A DNA stretch of 64,000 nt from Candidatus Baltobacteraceae bacterium. Lineage in GTDB: Bacteria; Vulcanimicrobiota; Vulcanimicrobiia; Vulcanimicrobiales; Vulcanimicrobiaceae. The notes beneath the pieces were generated by a model. It did no database searches. It worked only from the letters and a program-made list of their open reading frames with translations, and was not told the origin of the DNA. The translations under genes were made by a program, and so were the position numbers. Positions 49,405 through 58,125 of the stretch are shown piece by piece (position 1 is the first letter of the stretch; each line of letters opens with the position of its first letter). The stretch lies in assembly GCA_036489885.1 (NCBI GenBank), contig DASXEW010000001.1:372001-436000 (forward strand), given 5' to 3'.

Positions 49405-50415
49405 TTAGATCCAGGCGTCGGTTGAGCCGGCGTAGACGTTCGTGTAGAGCGTGCTCGGGTTCGGCAACGGTTCTGCTTCGATACGATCCGTCATCTCATT
49501 GACGTGCTGCGCGATCTCGGCGCGAAGCGTGTCGATGGCGTCGCGCGTCAGCACCTTGTGATCGATCAGGTACTGCTCGAAGCGCGGCAGCGGGTCTTGC
49601 GAGCGTTGTTGCTCGACCTCATCGCGCGTGCGGTAGGTCCTGTCGTCGTCGTCCGTCGTGTGCGAGAGAAAGCGATAGCATTTCGCCTCGACCAGGGTCG
49701 GGCCGGCGCCGGCGACTGCCTTGGCGCGCGCGGCGCGCACTGCCGTGTAGACGGCAATCGGATCGAATCCGTCGACCGTCACGCCTTCGATGCCGTATGC
49801 GGTAGCGCGTTCCGCGACGGTCGTGTTGCGCATCTGCTTTGTAATCGGGGTCGAGATCGCCCACTGATTGTTCTCGCACAGCCAGATTACGGGAATAGCG
49901 TGAATCGCGGAAAAATTCACGGCTTCATGCCACTCGCCCTCGCTTGTCGCCCCCTCGCCGAAGGTGCAAAGCGCGACGCGGTCGTTCTCGCCGCGGAACT
50001 TGAAGGCGTACGCGGCGCCGGCGGCGTGCGAGCACTGCGACGCGATGATCGAGGAGATCGACGCGATGCCGCGCGCGCGAGCCGTCGCGTGGTTGATGAT
50101 CGAACGTCCGCCGGTCGTATCGGTCGCGCGCGCGAACTGCGAGCGGAACAAGTCCTCAATCGGCAGGCCGCAGGCAAGCGAGATGCCCGTATTGCGGTAG
50201 TACGGATAGAGCACGTCTTTCCCGCGCTCGAACGCGAGTCCGGCGCCGGCTTGCACCGCCTCGTGCCCTTCGGAACCCATGGCGATTGCGACTTTACCCT
50301 GCCGGTTGAGTTGAAAGCCTCGCGTATCAACTGCGCGCTGCGTCAGCATGTTTCTTAGCAGCGTAACGAGCTGTTCTTCGGACAGCGGGTGCACGGTCGC
50401 GGCTCGGGTGGCCAT
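49405..50415 (-). CDS. 2-oxoacid dehydrogenase E1 component, alpha subunit (branched-chain type)
   Basis: 336 residues. It is the TPP-dependent decarboxylating alpha chain. Landmarks are GSEGHEAVQAGAGLAFERGK, YPYYRNTGISLACGLPIEDL, the TPP/Mg motif TFGEGATSEGEWHEAVNFSA, and ENNQWAIST. The phosphorylation-loop region YRFLSHTTDDDDRTYR is typical of branched-chain E1-alpha. No beta subunit, E2 or E3 adjoins it, so its partners are elsewhere; the E1-alpha/beta pair at 59969-61923 is a different type. ATG 50415 diverges from the TetR gene. Confidence 0.9.
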   Translation of the reverse strand: MATRAATVHPLSEEQLVTLLRNMLTQRAVDTRGFQLNRQGKVAIAMGSEGHEAVQAGAGLAFERGKDVLYPYYRNTGISLACGLPIEDLFRSQFARATDTTGGRSIINHATARARGIASISSIIASQCSHAAGAAYAFKFRGENDRVALCTFGEGATSEGEWHEAVNFSAIHAIPVIWLCENNQWAISTPITKQMRNTTVAERATAYGIEGVTVDGFDPIAVYTAVRAARAKAVAGAGPTLVEAKCYRFLSHTTDDDDRTYRTRDEVEQQRSQDPLPRFEQYLIDHKVLTRDAIDTLRAEIAQHVNEMTDRIEAEPLPNPSTLYTNVYAGSTDAWI

Positions 50416-50476
50416 GCTCCGGTTTTGCCCATCTTCGAGCCGAGGACCTACGGCCGAAACCGCAAAGCACGAAAAG

Positions 50477-51043
50477 GTGAAGCGCCGTTACGACATCGAT
50501 TCGCTCACGGACGTCGCGCTGCGCGTGTTCGCCCGTAAGGGATACGACGGCGCGTCGATGGACGACGTTGCTGCCGAAGCCGGCATCACCAAGGCCAGCA
50601 TCTATCACCATGTAAGCGGCAAGGAAGAGCTGCTGGCGCGCGGCTTCAATCGTGCGCTCGACGCACTCTTCGCGATCTTTGAGAAGCCGGATGCCACAAC
50701 CGGCACGCCGTCATCGCGCTTGCGCTACATCGTGCGTGGCGTCGCCGAAACCACGACGCGGCACCTTGCAGAGGTCACTGTTCTCTTTCGTGCGCGCGGC
50801 AACTCCGAGGTCGAACGCGAGGCGCTTGAACGTCGCAGGCGATTCGATCGTGCTGTCGCCGATCTCGTCGTGCTCGCACAGGGCGCACACGAAGTGCGTG
50901 CCGACTTGGACGCCGGTCTCGTGACGCGTCTGTGCTTTGGGATGTCGAACTCGATCGTCGAGTGGTATCGCCCGAGCGGCGCGATCGATGCGGCGAAGAT
51001 CGCAGACGCGATCCTCGCCGTGCTCTTTGAAGGTCTTACGTAG
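50477..51043 (+). CDS. TetR/AcrR-family transcriptional regulator
   Basis: 188 residues. The N-terminal helix-turn-helix reads SLTDVALRVFARKGYDGASM, DDVAAEAGITKASIYHHVSG, with KEELL following, a clean TetR_N. The C-terminal ligand domain (VRGVAETTTRHLAEVTVLFR) resembles TetR_C regulators of fatty-acid or phenylacetate-type genes. I chose GTG 50477 because the longer frame from ATG 50414 would overlap the start codon of the E1-alpha gene and adds an unlike leader. It is a candidate binder of the palindrome at 52820-52835. Its stop overlaps the convergent dehydrogenase gene by 8 bases. Confidence 0.88.
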   Translation: MKRRYDIDSLTDVALRVFARKGYDGASMDDVAAEAGITKASIYHHVSGKEELLARGFNRALDALFAIFEKPDATTGTPSSRLRYIVRGVAETTTRHLAEVTVLFRARGNSEVEREALERRRRFDRAVADLVVLAQGAHEVRADLDAGLVTRLCFGMSNSIVEWYRPSGAIDAAKIADAILAVLFEGLT

Positions 51044-52010
51044 GAACGGGTAGCGGAACGGGCGCCGGCAACGGCTGATCGCGCAAGGCTGCGATGACAT
51101 TCGAGACCGCGAGCTCGAGCATCTCGTCACGTGTCTCGGGGGTCGACGTCCCGATGTGCGGGATTATAACGACGTTCTCGAGACTGTAGAGCGGATGCGA
51201 GAGCGTCAACGGTTCCGGGTCGGTCACGTCGAGGCCGGCGTACGCCAACTGTCCGGATTTGAGCGCTTCGCATAACGCATCGGTCTGCACGAGACCGCCG
51301 CGCGCAATGTTGACGAAATACGAGCCGCGCTTCATTTTCGCGAAGGCTTCTTTGCCGAAGACGCCGCGCGTTTCGGGCGTCAGGGGGGCCGTGACCGCGA
51401 TAACGTCGGATTTCGCGAGCAAATCGCCGAAGCTCACATAGGCCGCTTCGGTTGGATCGACGTCGCTGCGCTTGCGTCGGTTGTAGTAGATGATCTTCAT
51501 GCCGGACGCGCGCGCCCGCTGACCGAGTGCTGCGCCGATTGCGCCCATCCCGAAGATGCCCAGCGTCTTTCGGTTGAGGTCGTTGCCGTACGGCGCCATC
51601 TCGCCGCGCTCGAACTTCCCGGCGCGCACAAAATCGACGCCGGCGAGGATGCGCCGCATCGTCGCCAGGATCAGCGCCATGCCGATGTCGGCGGTCGCGG
51701 GCGCGATAACACCCGGCGTATTGCCGACTTTGACGCCGCGCTCGGCGCAGACGCCGAGATCGATGTTGTCGTAGCCGACCGAGACCGTCGCGATCACCTT
51801 GAGATTCTTACAATGCGCGAGCAGATCGCGATCGAAGCGAATCGCAAGCGGAAAGGTAACGATCGCGTCCGCGTCCTCCAGACGCTTTGCGAGTTGCTCC
51901 TTGGGAAGATTGTCGCCTGAGACGTCTTCGATCGTTCCGGCGACCTCACGCAAACGCTCGACGGCATGCGGTGTCAGCGGCCAGGTGGCGACGATGCGGG
52001 CGCTTGCCAT
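51036..52010 (-). CDS. D-isomer-specific 2-hydroxyacid dehydrogenase (glycerate/glyoxylate reductase-like)
   Basis: 324 residues. The NAD domain motif is LGIFGMGAIGAALGQRARAS. The catalytic Arg region lies in NIARGGLVQTDALCEAL, the Glu in GLDVTDPEPL, and the His in NVVIIPHIGTSTPETRDEML. VIATVSVGYDNIDLGVCAER and KVGNTPGVIAPATADIGMAL match GyaR/GhrB proteins, which interconvert glyoxylate and glycolate or hydroxypyruvate and glycerate. ATG 52010 overlaps the SDR stop (ATGA). The first seventh of the longer frame is shadow sequence. Confidence 0.9.
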   Translation of the reverse strand: MASARIVATWPLTPHAVERLREVAGTIEDVSGDNLPKEQLAKRLEDADAIVTFPLAIRFDRDLLAHCKNLKVIATVSVGYDNIDLGVCAERGVKVGNTPGVIAPATADIGMALILATMRRILAGVDFVRAGKFERGEMAPYGNDLNRKTLGIFGMGAIGAALGQRARASGMKIIYYNRRKRSDVDPTEAAYVSFGDLLAKSDVIAVTAPLTPETRGVFGKEAFAKMKRGSYFVNIARGGLVQTDALCEALKSGQLAYAGLDVTDPEPLTLSHPLYSLENVVIIPHIGTSTPETRDEMLELAVSNVIAALRDQPLPAPVPLPVPT

Positions 52011-52762
52011 CAGTACGTCGATCGACCCCCGGAAACGTCGAAGGCCGCGCCGGTCGAGAACGAGACCTCGTCGCTGCACAGCCAGGTGATCAGCGCCGCG
52101 ATTTCTTGCGGCGATCCAAAGCGGCCCATCGGGATTTTCGAAAGCATGAAGTCGATGAACTCCTTGGTCATTTGCGCAAACATCGGCGTCTCGACGGCGG
52201 CAGGCGTAATGCAGTTGACGATCACACCGTCGCGGACGAGCTCCTTCGCGGCCGATTTGGTCAACGCGATGACGCCGGCCTTCGACGCGCTGTAAGCCGA
52301 CGCGTTGGGATTGCCTTCTTTCCCCGCAACCGAGGCGATATTCACGACGCGCCCGTAGCGTGCGGCTTTCATGACCGGCAACACGGAGCGCAGACAGAAA
52401 AATGTTCCGGTCAAATTGATGTCGATGACGGCGCGCCATTCATCGACCGGATAGTCCCAGACCGTCATGTTCGGGCCTGTGATCCCGGCCGAGTTGACGA
52501 GAATGTCGATGCCGCCCATCGACTTTTGCGCTTCTCGCGTCGCAGCATCGACGGCATTCGGATCGGTGACGTCGACTGCGTGCGTCTCGACGTTGCCCAG
52601 AGCCTTGCGCGCCTCGGCCAGCGCCTTCTCGTTACGGTCCCAAATGGTCAGCGCGGCGAGGCCCGAAGCCAGGAGACGGCGACTGGTCTCCATGCCGATT
52701 CCGCTTGCACCCCCGGTCACGATGGCCCGCCGCCCGGAGAGGTCGATCTTGTTGCTGCTCAT
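52010..52762 (-). CDS. Short-chain dehydrogenase/reductase (FabG-like)
   Basis: 250 residues from ATG 52762. Cofactor motif AIVTGGASGIGMETSRRLL, NNAG-equivalent VNSAGITGP, catalytic Ser in VVNIASVAGKEGNPNASAYS and the Tyr-Lys pair YSASKAG are all present, with the FabG-type end GAAFDVSGG. Substrate is open: a 3-hydroxyacyl or sugar-acid alcohol. It is coupled to the 2-hydroxyacid dehydrogenase downstream (ATGA), so the two probably act on related hydroxy acids. It diverges from the diiron/PaaN operon. Confidence 0.92.
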   Translation of the reverse strand: MSSNKIDLSGRRAIVTGGASGIGMETSRRLLASGLAALTIWDRNEKALAEARKALGNVETHAVDVTDPNAVDAATREAQKSMGGIDILVNSAGITGPNMTVWDYPVDEWRAVIDINLTGTFFCLRSVLPVMKAARYGRVVNIASVAGKEGNPNASAYSASKAGVIALTKSAAKELVRDGVIVNCITPAAVETPMFAQMTKEFIDFMLSKIPMGRFGSPQEIAALITWLCSDEVSFSTGAAFDVSGGRSTY

Positions 52763-52781
52763 GCGGGCGCTTTTCCGGCAC

Positions 52782-52812
52782 TTGACGGGTAACACCGGCT
52801 AGGTGCTACAAT
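52782..52812 (+). promoter_or_regulatory. Predicted promoter of the diiron/PaaN operon
   Basis: TTGACG (52782-52787) and TACAAT (52807-52812) are near-consensus boxes with a 19-base spacer. Transcription would start near 52819, at the edge of the palindrome. Confidence 0.6.
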
Positions 52813-52819
52813 CGGCAAA

Positions 52820-52835
52820 CCTACCATTTGGTAGG
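52820..52835. promoter_or_regulatory. Palindromic operator at the start of the diiron/PaaN transcript
   Basis: CCTACCA-TT-TGGTAGG is a perfect 7-bp inverted repeat. It lies between the predicted -10 box and the ATG at 52844 and overlaps the beginning of the GGGAGG ribosome site. The position suits a repressor; the TetR protein at 50477 is the nearest candidate. Confidence 0.65.
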
Positions 52836-52843
52836 GAGGCAGA

Positions 52844-53863
52844 ATGGACATTGTGATACCACCCGGCGGGCTGATCCCCGCCCCCGAGATCCCGCAGCCC
52901 AACATCTATCCCCTTGAGTGGCGCGTCGAGACGCCCAAGCTTGCGGAGTTGTACGAGCGCAGCAAACGCGCACTTTGGAATCCCGCCGATTTTCCTTGGG
53001 ACGATTTGCGCGCCGAAGATTTCACACCCGAGCAACGGCTCGGAATCATGTACTGGTATGCGGTGCTCGCGAATTTCGACGGATCGGGTCCGCCGGTTTT
53101 CGCGCAAGCGACGGTCCACTCATTCGAGCAGCACGCCGAAGACCCGATTCGCAAATGTTTCTTCTCGATAACGCGCGATGAGATGAATCACGAAGAAGTG
53201 TGTCAGCGCGTCATTCAAAAGCTCGTCCCCGGCGGTCCGCTCGATTTCAATCCGAAGACGCCGCTCGAGAACGCCGCCAAGAATAATATCGAGTGGCTCT
53301 ACCACAACGGCGGCCGCTATTGGAAAGGCTACGCCGCGTCGCTCGGCAAGTACCCGCTGTCCGTTTTGTTCACGTCGTTCATGATGGGCGAAGTGGCAGC
53401 TTCGACGCTGTTCTTCGGGATGTCGAAGAAAGCCAGACACCCCGTCTTCCAGCAGATCTTCAAGCGCGTCGGTCAAGACGAAGCGCGGCATCTCGCGATC
53501 TGCCTCGCGATCCTCGAAACCGATTTCCCGGGACTGCGAGAAGAAGATAAGGTCCTCATCACCAAGCAGCTCCGCGCGGGATTCGTCTTTCTCTCGATGA
53601 TTCTGTGGGAACCGCCGCAGCAGTTTTGGGAACTCACCGATTACTTCATGCCGAACCACCGGGTGCTGATTCAGCACGCGCGTGACGCCGGACTCGGGTG
53701 CTTGACGTACGAAGAGCAGGCCGACAATTGGCGCAACGCGCTCGCGAAGGTTCGCGCGATCATCGGCGAGTGGGGTATCGAGTTTCCCGCGATCCCCGAG
53801 CTCGATCTCGACGGCGTCGACGTCGGCGACATCTCAGCCGAAGACATCATCCCCGTATTCTGA
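52844..53863 (+). CDS. Ferritin-like diiron protein, R2-like
   Basis: 339 residues. Two ExxH-type helices are visible, FFSITRDEMNHEEVCQRVIQ and FKRVGQDEARHLAICLAILE. Acidic residues in helices before each (QATVHSFEQHAEDPIRK, SFMMGEVAASTLFFG) complete the E..ExxH..E..ExxH pattern of a four-helix diiron site. Length and order resemble ribonucleotide-reductase-R2-like oxidases and AurF-type N-oxygenases. The exact family is not recognised. Strong GGGAGG ribosome site. It precedes PaaN- and PaaI-like genes by 13 bases, so it may oxygenate an aromatic or acyl-CoA substrate that they process. Confidence 0.75.
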   Translation: MDIVIPPGGLIPAPEIPQPNIYPLEWRVETPKLAELYERSKRALWNPADFPWDDLRAEDFTPEQRLGIMYWYAVLANFDGSGPPVFAQATVHSFEQHAEDPIRKCFFSITRDEMNHEEVCQRVIQKLVPGGPLDFNPKTPLENAAKNNIEWLYHNGGRYWKGYAASLGKYPLSVLFTSFMMGEVAASTLFFGMSKKARHPVFQQIFKRVGQDEARHLAICLAILETDFPGLREEDKVLITKQLRAGFVFLSMILWEPPQQFWELTDYFMPNHRVLIQHARDAGLGCLTYEEQADNWRNALAKVRAIIGEWGIEFPAIPELDLDGVDVGDISAEDIIPVF

Positions 53864-53876
53864 ACGGAGGTTCGCG

Positions 53877-55583
53877 ATGACCATGACGATCGCTCCCTCG
53901 CCTGCCTCGCAGTGGTGGAACGAGCATCAGCCGCTCCTCGATCACGCGCTTGCCGCGATCAAATCGCGTGAGTATTACTCGGCGTATCCGGAGGTGCCGA
54001 GCGGCAAGATCTATGGAGAGAACGCGCAAGCCGAAGGCAAAGCGAAGCTCGAGGGGCGTCTCGGTAAACGCTTTGAACTCGCGCAACCCGGAACGACGGG
54101 ATGGATCGGCGCGGAAAAATCACCCTTCGGGGTGACGATCGGCGTCACGTATCCGCAGATCGATGCGGATCACGTTATCGCCGCCGTGCAGAGCGCCCAG
54201 CGCGATTGGGCGACGGCGTCCGTGCAAAACCGCGTCGGCGTCTGTCTCGAGATCGTCAAGCGCATCAACAAGTCCAGCTTCGAGATGGCATTCGCGACGA
54301 TGTACACGACCGGCCAAGCCTACATGATGGCGTTTCAGGCCGGCGGTCCGCACGCGCAAGATCGTGCGCTCGAAGCGATCGCCTATGCCTACGATGCAAT
54401 GAGCGACATTCCACCGTTCGCCGTGTGGGAGAAACCGCAGAAAAATCAGCCGCTTCGCGTCGAGAAGCGCTTTCGCATCGTCCCGCGCGGAATCGGCCTC
54501 GTGATCGCGAGCTCGACGTTTCCGAATTGGAATTCGTATCCGGGGATGTTCGCGAGCCTCGTCACCGGGAACGCGGTCATTATCAAACCGCATCCGAACG
54601 CGATTTTGCCTCTGGCAATCACCGTCGAGCTCGCTCGCACAACGCTTGCAGAAGCGGGCTACGATCCGAATGTGGTCATCCTCGCCGCAGACGTCCCGGA
54701 TGCACCGATTGCAAAGACGCTGGCGACCCGACCCGAGATCGCGATCGTTGACTTCACCGGCTCGTCGGCATTCGGTGAGTGGCTCGAGAAGAACGCGACG
54801 AATGCGAGCGTTTTCACCGAAAAGGCGGGCGTGAATGCGGTCGTAATCGATTCGACCGACGACCTTGCCGGATTGTCGCGCAATCTTGCGATGGCGCTCT
54901 CGCTCTATTCAGGTCAAATGTGCACCGCGCCGCAAAACATCTTCGTTCCACGCGGCGGGATCAACGTTGGAACTCAGCAGGTCAGCTTTGACGACGTGCT
55001 CGCATCCATCACCAAGGCCGTGGACGATCTGCTCGCGGTTCCGGAGCGGGCCGTCGAAGTGCTCGGTGCGATTGCTTCGGATGGGACGCTCGCGCGCGTC
55101 GACGCACAAGCCAAAGGCGACGGCGTCGCACTTGCATCGAAAGCGCTCGCGCATCCGCAGTTTCCGGACGCACGTATCCGCACGCCGATCGTGGCGCGGC
55201 TCGACGCTGCCGACGAAGAACGCTACAGCGGCGAGATGTTCGGGCCGATCGCGTTTGTAATCGCGACCGATTCGACCGCGCAAAGCCTCGAGCTTGCAAC
55301 CAAGGGCGCACGCGCCTGCGGCGCGATCACGGCCATGCTCTATTCAACAGATCCGGCGATCGTCACCAAGGCCGAGGATTTTGCCGCCGATGCGGGCGTT
55401 TCGCTGGCGATCAATCTGACCGGGGCCCTGCTCGTGAATCAATCGGCCGCCTTCAGCGACTATCACGTCAGCGGCGCCAATCCGGCGGGCAACGCGTCGC
55501 TAACCGACGCGGCATTCGTTGCGGGACGTTTCCGAATCACGCAGACACGGACGGTGGTACCTGGACCCGCAAACGCTAGCTGA
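53877..55583 (+). CDS. paaN: PaaN-type aldehyde dehydrogenase of phenylacetate-like degradation
   Basis: 568 residues. LLDHALAAIKSREYYSAYPE, ELAQPGTTGWIGAEKSPFGV, TTGQAYMMAFQAGGPHAQDR and TFPNWNSYPGMFASLVTGN follow PaaN closely. The aldehyde dehydrogenase nucleophile is in LSLYSGQMCTAPQNIFVPRG, with VFTEKAGVNAVVIDSTDD providing the Glu region. PaaN proteins are thought to oxidise the ring-opened semialdehyde of phenylacetyl-CoA degradation. ACGGAGG lies 6 bases before the ATG. It is co-transcribed with the diiron gene, and the PaaI-like frame begins inside its 3' end. Confidence 0.92.
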   Translation: MTMTIAPSPASQWWNEHQPLLDHALAAIKSREYYSAYPEVPSGKIYGENAQAEGKAKLEGRLGKRFELAQPGTTGWIGAEKSPFGVTIGVTYPQIDADHVIAAVQSAQRDWATASVQNRVGVCLEIVKRINKSSFEMAFATMYTTGQAYMMAFQAGGPHAQDRALEAIAYAYDAMSDIPPFAVWEKPQKNQPLRVEKRFRIVPRGIGLVIASSTFPNWNSYPGMFASLVTGNAVIIKPHPNAILPLAITVELARTTLAEAGYDPNVVILAADVPDAPIAKTLATRPEIAIVDFTGSSAFGEWLEKNATNASVFTEKAGVNAVVIDSTDDLAGLSRNLAMALSLYSGQMCTAPQNIFVPRGGINVGTQQVSFDDVLASITKAVDDLLAVPERAVEVLGAIASDGTLARVDAQAKGDGVALASKALAHPQFPDARIRTPIVARLDAADEERYSGEMFGPIAFVIATDSTAQSLELATKGARACGAITAMLYSTDPAIVTKAEDFAADAGVSLAINLTGALLVNQSAAFSDYHVSGANPAGNASLTDAAFVAGRFRITQTRTVVPGPANAS

Positions 55584-55986
55584 CGCTTCCGCGCAGGCAA
55601 TGTACGCGCGGGACGCCGCTGCGCGCACGCTTGGAATCAGAATAGAAGAAGTCCGGCCTGGTTACGCGCGGCTCTCGATGGTCACCGCGCCCTCGATGCT
55701 CAACGGTCATGCGGTCGTACACGGCGGTTTCATTTTCGCGCTCGCCGACACGGCCTTCGCATACGCGTGCAATTCACGTAACGAATCAAATGTCGCGCTA
55801 AACGCTGCGATCTCGTTCACGGCGCCGGGACGCGTCGATCAGCGTCTCGTGGCAATCGCGCAAGAGCGTTCGCGCGCCGGCCGTACCGGTATCTACGACG
55901 TCGAAGTGCAGAACGAGAACGGCACGGCGATCGCGTTCTTTCGCGGCACGTCGTATCGCATCGAAGGGACCGTTATTCCGTCTTAG
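55519..55986 (+). CDS. paaI: PaaI-type hot-dog thioesterase
   Basis: About 125-155 residues depending on start. RLSMVTAPSMLNGHAVVHGG, FIFALADTAFAYACNSRNES, and RSRAGRTGIYDVEVQNENG match PaaI, with the catalytic Asp in ALADTAF and the Asn in MLNGH. It clears stalled acyl-CoA intermediates of the phenylacetate route. The start is uncertain: TTG 55519 is given, ATG 55600 would drop part of the usual N-terminal helix (ADASAQAMYARDAAARTLG). It overlaps paaN by about 65 bases and the convergent TauE gene by 4 bases. Confidence 0.85.
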   Translation: MRDVSESRRHGRWYLDPQTLADASAQAMYARDAAARTLGIRIEEVRPGYARLSMVTAPSMLNGHAVVHGGFIFALADTAFAYACNSRNESNVALNAAISFTAPGRVDQRLVAIAQERSRAGRTGIYDVEVQNENGTAIAFFRGTSYRIEGTVIPS

Positions 55987-56780
55987 TGCGCGACGATCAG
56001 ACGGAGCGCGACGCTCCCGAGCGCAATTGCAAGAATGCGCGTGATCATCGGGCCCGAAACGCGACGTGAAAGCCGTGCACCAATGGGCGCGCCAACCAGC
56101 GCGCCCATGGCGGTGGCGAGCGTCGTCGTCCAGATCGGGCGATAATCGCCATGAATGAGATGGACGATCGTGCCGACGATTGTTGTGACCGCGAGAACGG
56201 CATGCGAGGTCGCGGTTGCGATGTGTTCGGGAAAACCAAGGACCGCGATCATGAAGGGAACGTGCACGATGCCGCCGCCGATCCCGAGCAGGCTCGAGAC
56301 GAATCCGACCACGACCGCCGCCAGCATGCCGACCCGTAAGCTAAAGCGCCATTCATACTCGTTGCCTTCGCGATCGACGAGCGAGCGCGTCGTCGTTCCG
56401 AAATCAAATGCGGCATGGGATTTGGGACGAAAGATCAGCCACGCCGAGATAGCGAGCAAAATGCCTCCGAAGCCTATGTCGAAGACATGACGCGGGATGA
56501 AGCGCGTTGCGTACGCGCCGGCGATCGATCCGGGAATCGCGGCAAGCGCGAAGAGTGGAAACGTTCGCAGATCGACACGCATCTGCCGCCAGTAGGAGAG
56601 TGCTCCGGCGGATGCATTGGCTGCAACGACCGCGAGCGAAAAAGCCGTGATCGACTGGGTCGACCATTCGGGCTCAACGACGATCAGCGCGGGGACAAGC
56701 AGAAATCCGCCGCCGGCTCCTATCAGCGTGCCGAGGGCACCGAGGAGGACGCCGGCGACGAACGCGATCGCGTCGGTCAC
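55983..56780 (-). CDS. TauE/SafE-family membrane transporter
   Basis: 265 residues with about eight helices in two repeats. The repeats are AFVAGVLLGALGTLIGAGGG with FLLVPALIV, and LAAVVVGFVSSLLGIGGGIV with HVPFMIAVLGFP. The GxGGG motifs at each repeat are the family mark. TauE/SafE proteins are thought to export sulfite, sulfonates or small organic acids. In this place, beside aromatic/CoA genes, an organic anion is possible. The stop overlaps the paaI stop region. Confidence 0.9.
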   Translation of the reverse strand: MTDAIAFVAGVLLGALGTLIGAGGGFLLVPALIVVEPEWSTQSITAFSLAVVAANASAGALSYWRQMRVDLRTFPLFALAAIPGSIAGAYATRFIPRHVFDIGFGGILLAISAWLIFRPKSHAAFDFGTTTRSLVDREGNEYEWRFSLRVGMLAAVVVGFVSSLLGIGGGIVHVPFMIAVLGFPEHIATATSHAVLAVTTIVGTIVHLIHGDYRPIWTTTLATAMGALVGAPIGARLSRRVSGPMITRILAIALGSVALRLIVAH

Positions 56781-56817
56781 ACTACATGAACGCCGCGAGG
56801 TTACCGATTGTTCCGGA

Positions 56818-57306
56818 TTATGCGGCCCGCGAAAGCTCTCCGGTTGTCTCCGGCATCTTGTGTGGCGCGCTGAGCGCTGCGTCGAACGAAACCACTCCCG
56901 GTCCGGTCAGCAGTAATAACAACGTCGTCACCATGTACGCAAGGGTCGGCTCGAGCGTATGACCGCTTGCGACGAACGGCACACCGCGCGGCAACTCGAC
57001 GAAGACGCACGCGACGATCATGTCGACAAAAAGCGCAAGCGCGGCGAAGCGCGCGAGCAAGCCGAAGATGAGCGCGACGCCGCCGAAGAACTCGACAAAC
57101 GCGACCGTTGCTTGGAGCCAATCCGGTATCGGACCGACGGCTGTGCCGGTCCACGGCACTGTGAGCATCCTCGAACCCATCCATGCAAGCGGGTTCACGA
57201 TTTTTGGATAGCCGTGAAAGACGAAAGCAAGTCCCACGAGGATGCGCACGAAAAATAGCCCGATTGAGGCCGAGCCGGGCATTTTGGGAGCAAGGACGTT
57301 TCGCAT
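56818..57306 (-). CDS. DoxX-family membrane protein
   Basis: 162 residues with four helices. IGLFFVRILVGLAFVFHGYP followed by KI and VAFVEFFGGVALIFGLLARF with AALALFVDMIVACVFVE are the DoxX signature, shared by thiosulfate:quinone oxidoreductase small subunits and many uncharacterised oxidative-stress membrane proteins. It stands alone between the TauE and unknown duplicated-protein genes. The function in this organism cannot be told. Confidence 0.88.
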   Translation of the reverse strand: MRNVLAPKMPGSASIGLFFVRILVGLAFVFHGYPKIVNPLAWMGSRMLTVPWTGTAVGPIPDWLQATVAFVEFFGGVALIFGLLARFAALALFVDMIVACVFVELPRGVPFVASGHTLEPTLAYMVTTLLLLLTGPGVVSFDAALSAPHKMPETTGELSRAA

Positions 57307-57324
57307 GCTCCCTCTTACCCGTTA

Positions 57325-58125
57325 TCAGTTGATAGAGCGGAAGACCCACTCCACGAAAGCTGGGACGCTTATTCCCACGCGGCATCCGTATGCTTGCGCC
57401 AGTGAGTTGACATGCGAGATCTTGCCGCTTTCCCATGTCGAGCGAGCATCGCCGATTCGCGCGCTCTGGGCGTCGACCGTCACTGCCGCAATACCGCGCG
57501 CGTCGAGCGCGGGCAAACGCGAGATGCCTGCATCATCGATGCCGACGCCGGCATCGTTATAGACGGCTGCAAGCGCATCGATGCGCAGCGCGGTCTCTGG
57601 TTTACCGCCGAGAATTGCGCCGTGCGATCCGGTGACGACGATCGAGCCGGTGTCATCGGGTGTAACCAGCGAGTTGGAGTCGAGCCCCCAGACTTTATAG
57701 CGGCCAGGCCGCTCGAGTAGGAGAGTGCGCGCCTCTTCATACACGGGTGGCGGCGCGTCGGATCTCCGGGCGCGCTCCATGTGCTGCGCGCACTCCAGCG
57801 TCGTTTGTCCCGGAGCGCATCCGAGTTCGCGTGCACGTGCATTGCAAAAGCTGATGCGTCCGCGTTGCGCAAGATCGGTGCCGTCGCCGATGCGAGCCGA
57901 GCGATAGTCGACGGTCGCGGCCGGAATGCCGAGTGCGTCAAGATACTCAAGCGCTGCGATCCCCGCATTCTCGAGACCGACGCCGGCGTCGGAGAAGATT
58001 GCGCCGAGTACGTGACCTTTGGCTGCGCAGTAACCGCAGTAGCGGCCACCATGCGACGCCGCGACGACGACCTTGCCGGCGTCTTGTTCTTCGAGAAGCG
58101 TTATGCTGTCAAGGACGCGGATCAA
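57325..58125 (-). CDS. Internally duplicated protein with GSHG-type motifs, unknown function
   Basis: 266 residues made of two repeats. Repeat 1 (about 18-107) has VVVAASHGGRYCGYC, DAGVGLENAGIAALEYLDAL, GIPAATVDYRSARIGDG and FCNARARELGC. Repeat 2 (about 165-253) has IVVTGSHGAILGG, DAGVGIDDAGISRLPALDAR, GIAAVTVDAQSARIGDA and HVNSLAQAYGC. The order SHG, DAGVG, D..SARIGD, N, GC is conserved in both. No known family name comes to mind. The TTG start overlaps the TGA of the TPP-enzyme gene (TTGA), so it probably serves the same pathway. Confidence 0.7.
   Translation of the reverse strand: MIRVLDSITLLEEQDAGKVVVAASHGGRYCGYCAAKGHVLGAIFSDAGVGLENAGIAALEYLDALGIPAATVDYRSARIGDGTDLAQRGRISFCNARARELGCAPGQTTLECAQHMERARRSDAPPPVYEEARTLLLERPGRYKVWGLDSNSLVTPDDTGSIVVTGSHGAILGGKPETALRIDALAAVYNDAGVGIDDAGISRLPALDARGIAAVTVDAQSARIGDARSTWESGKISHVNSLAQAYGCRVGISVPAFVEWVFRSIN

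Noticed and set aside
50414-50476. Longer N-terminus for the TetR regulator from ATG 50414
   Set aside because: It would overlap the E1-alpha start codon and leave no promoter room; the extra residues do not resemble TetR proteins.
52011-52439. Upstream extension of the hydroxyacid dehydrogenase frame
   Set aside because: The stretch is Arg-rich antisense-frame noise over the SDR gene; the family N-terminus begins at ATG 52010.
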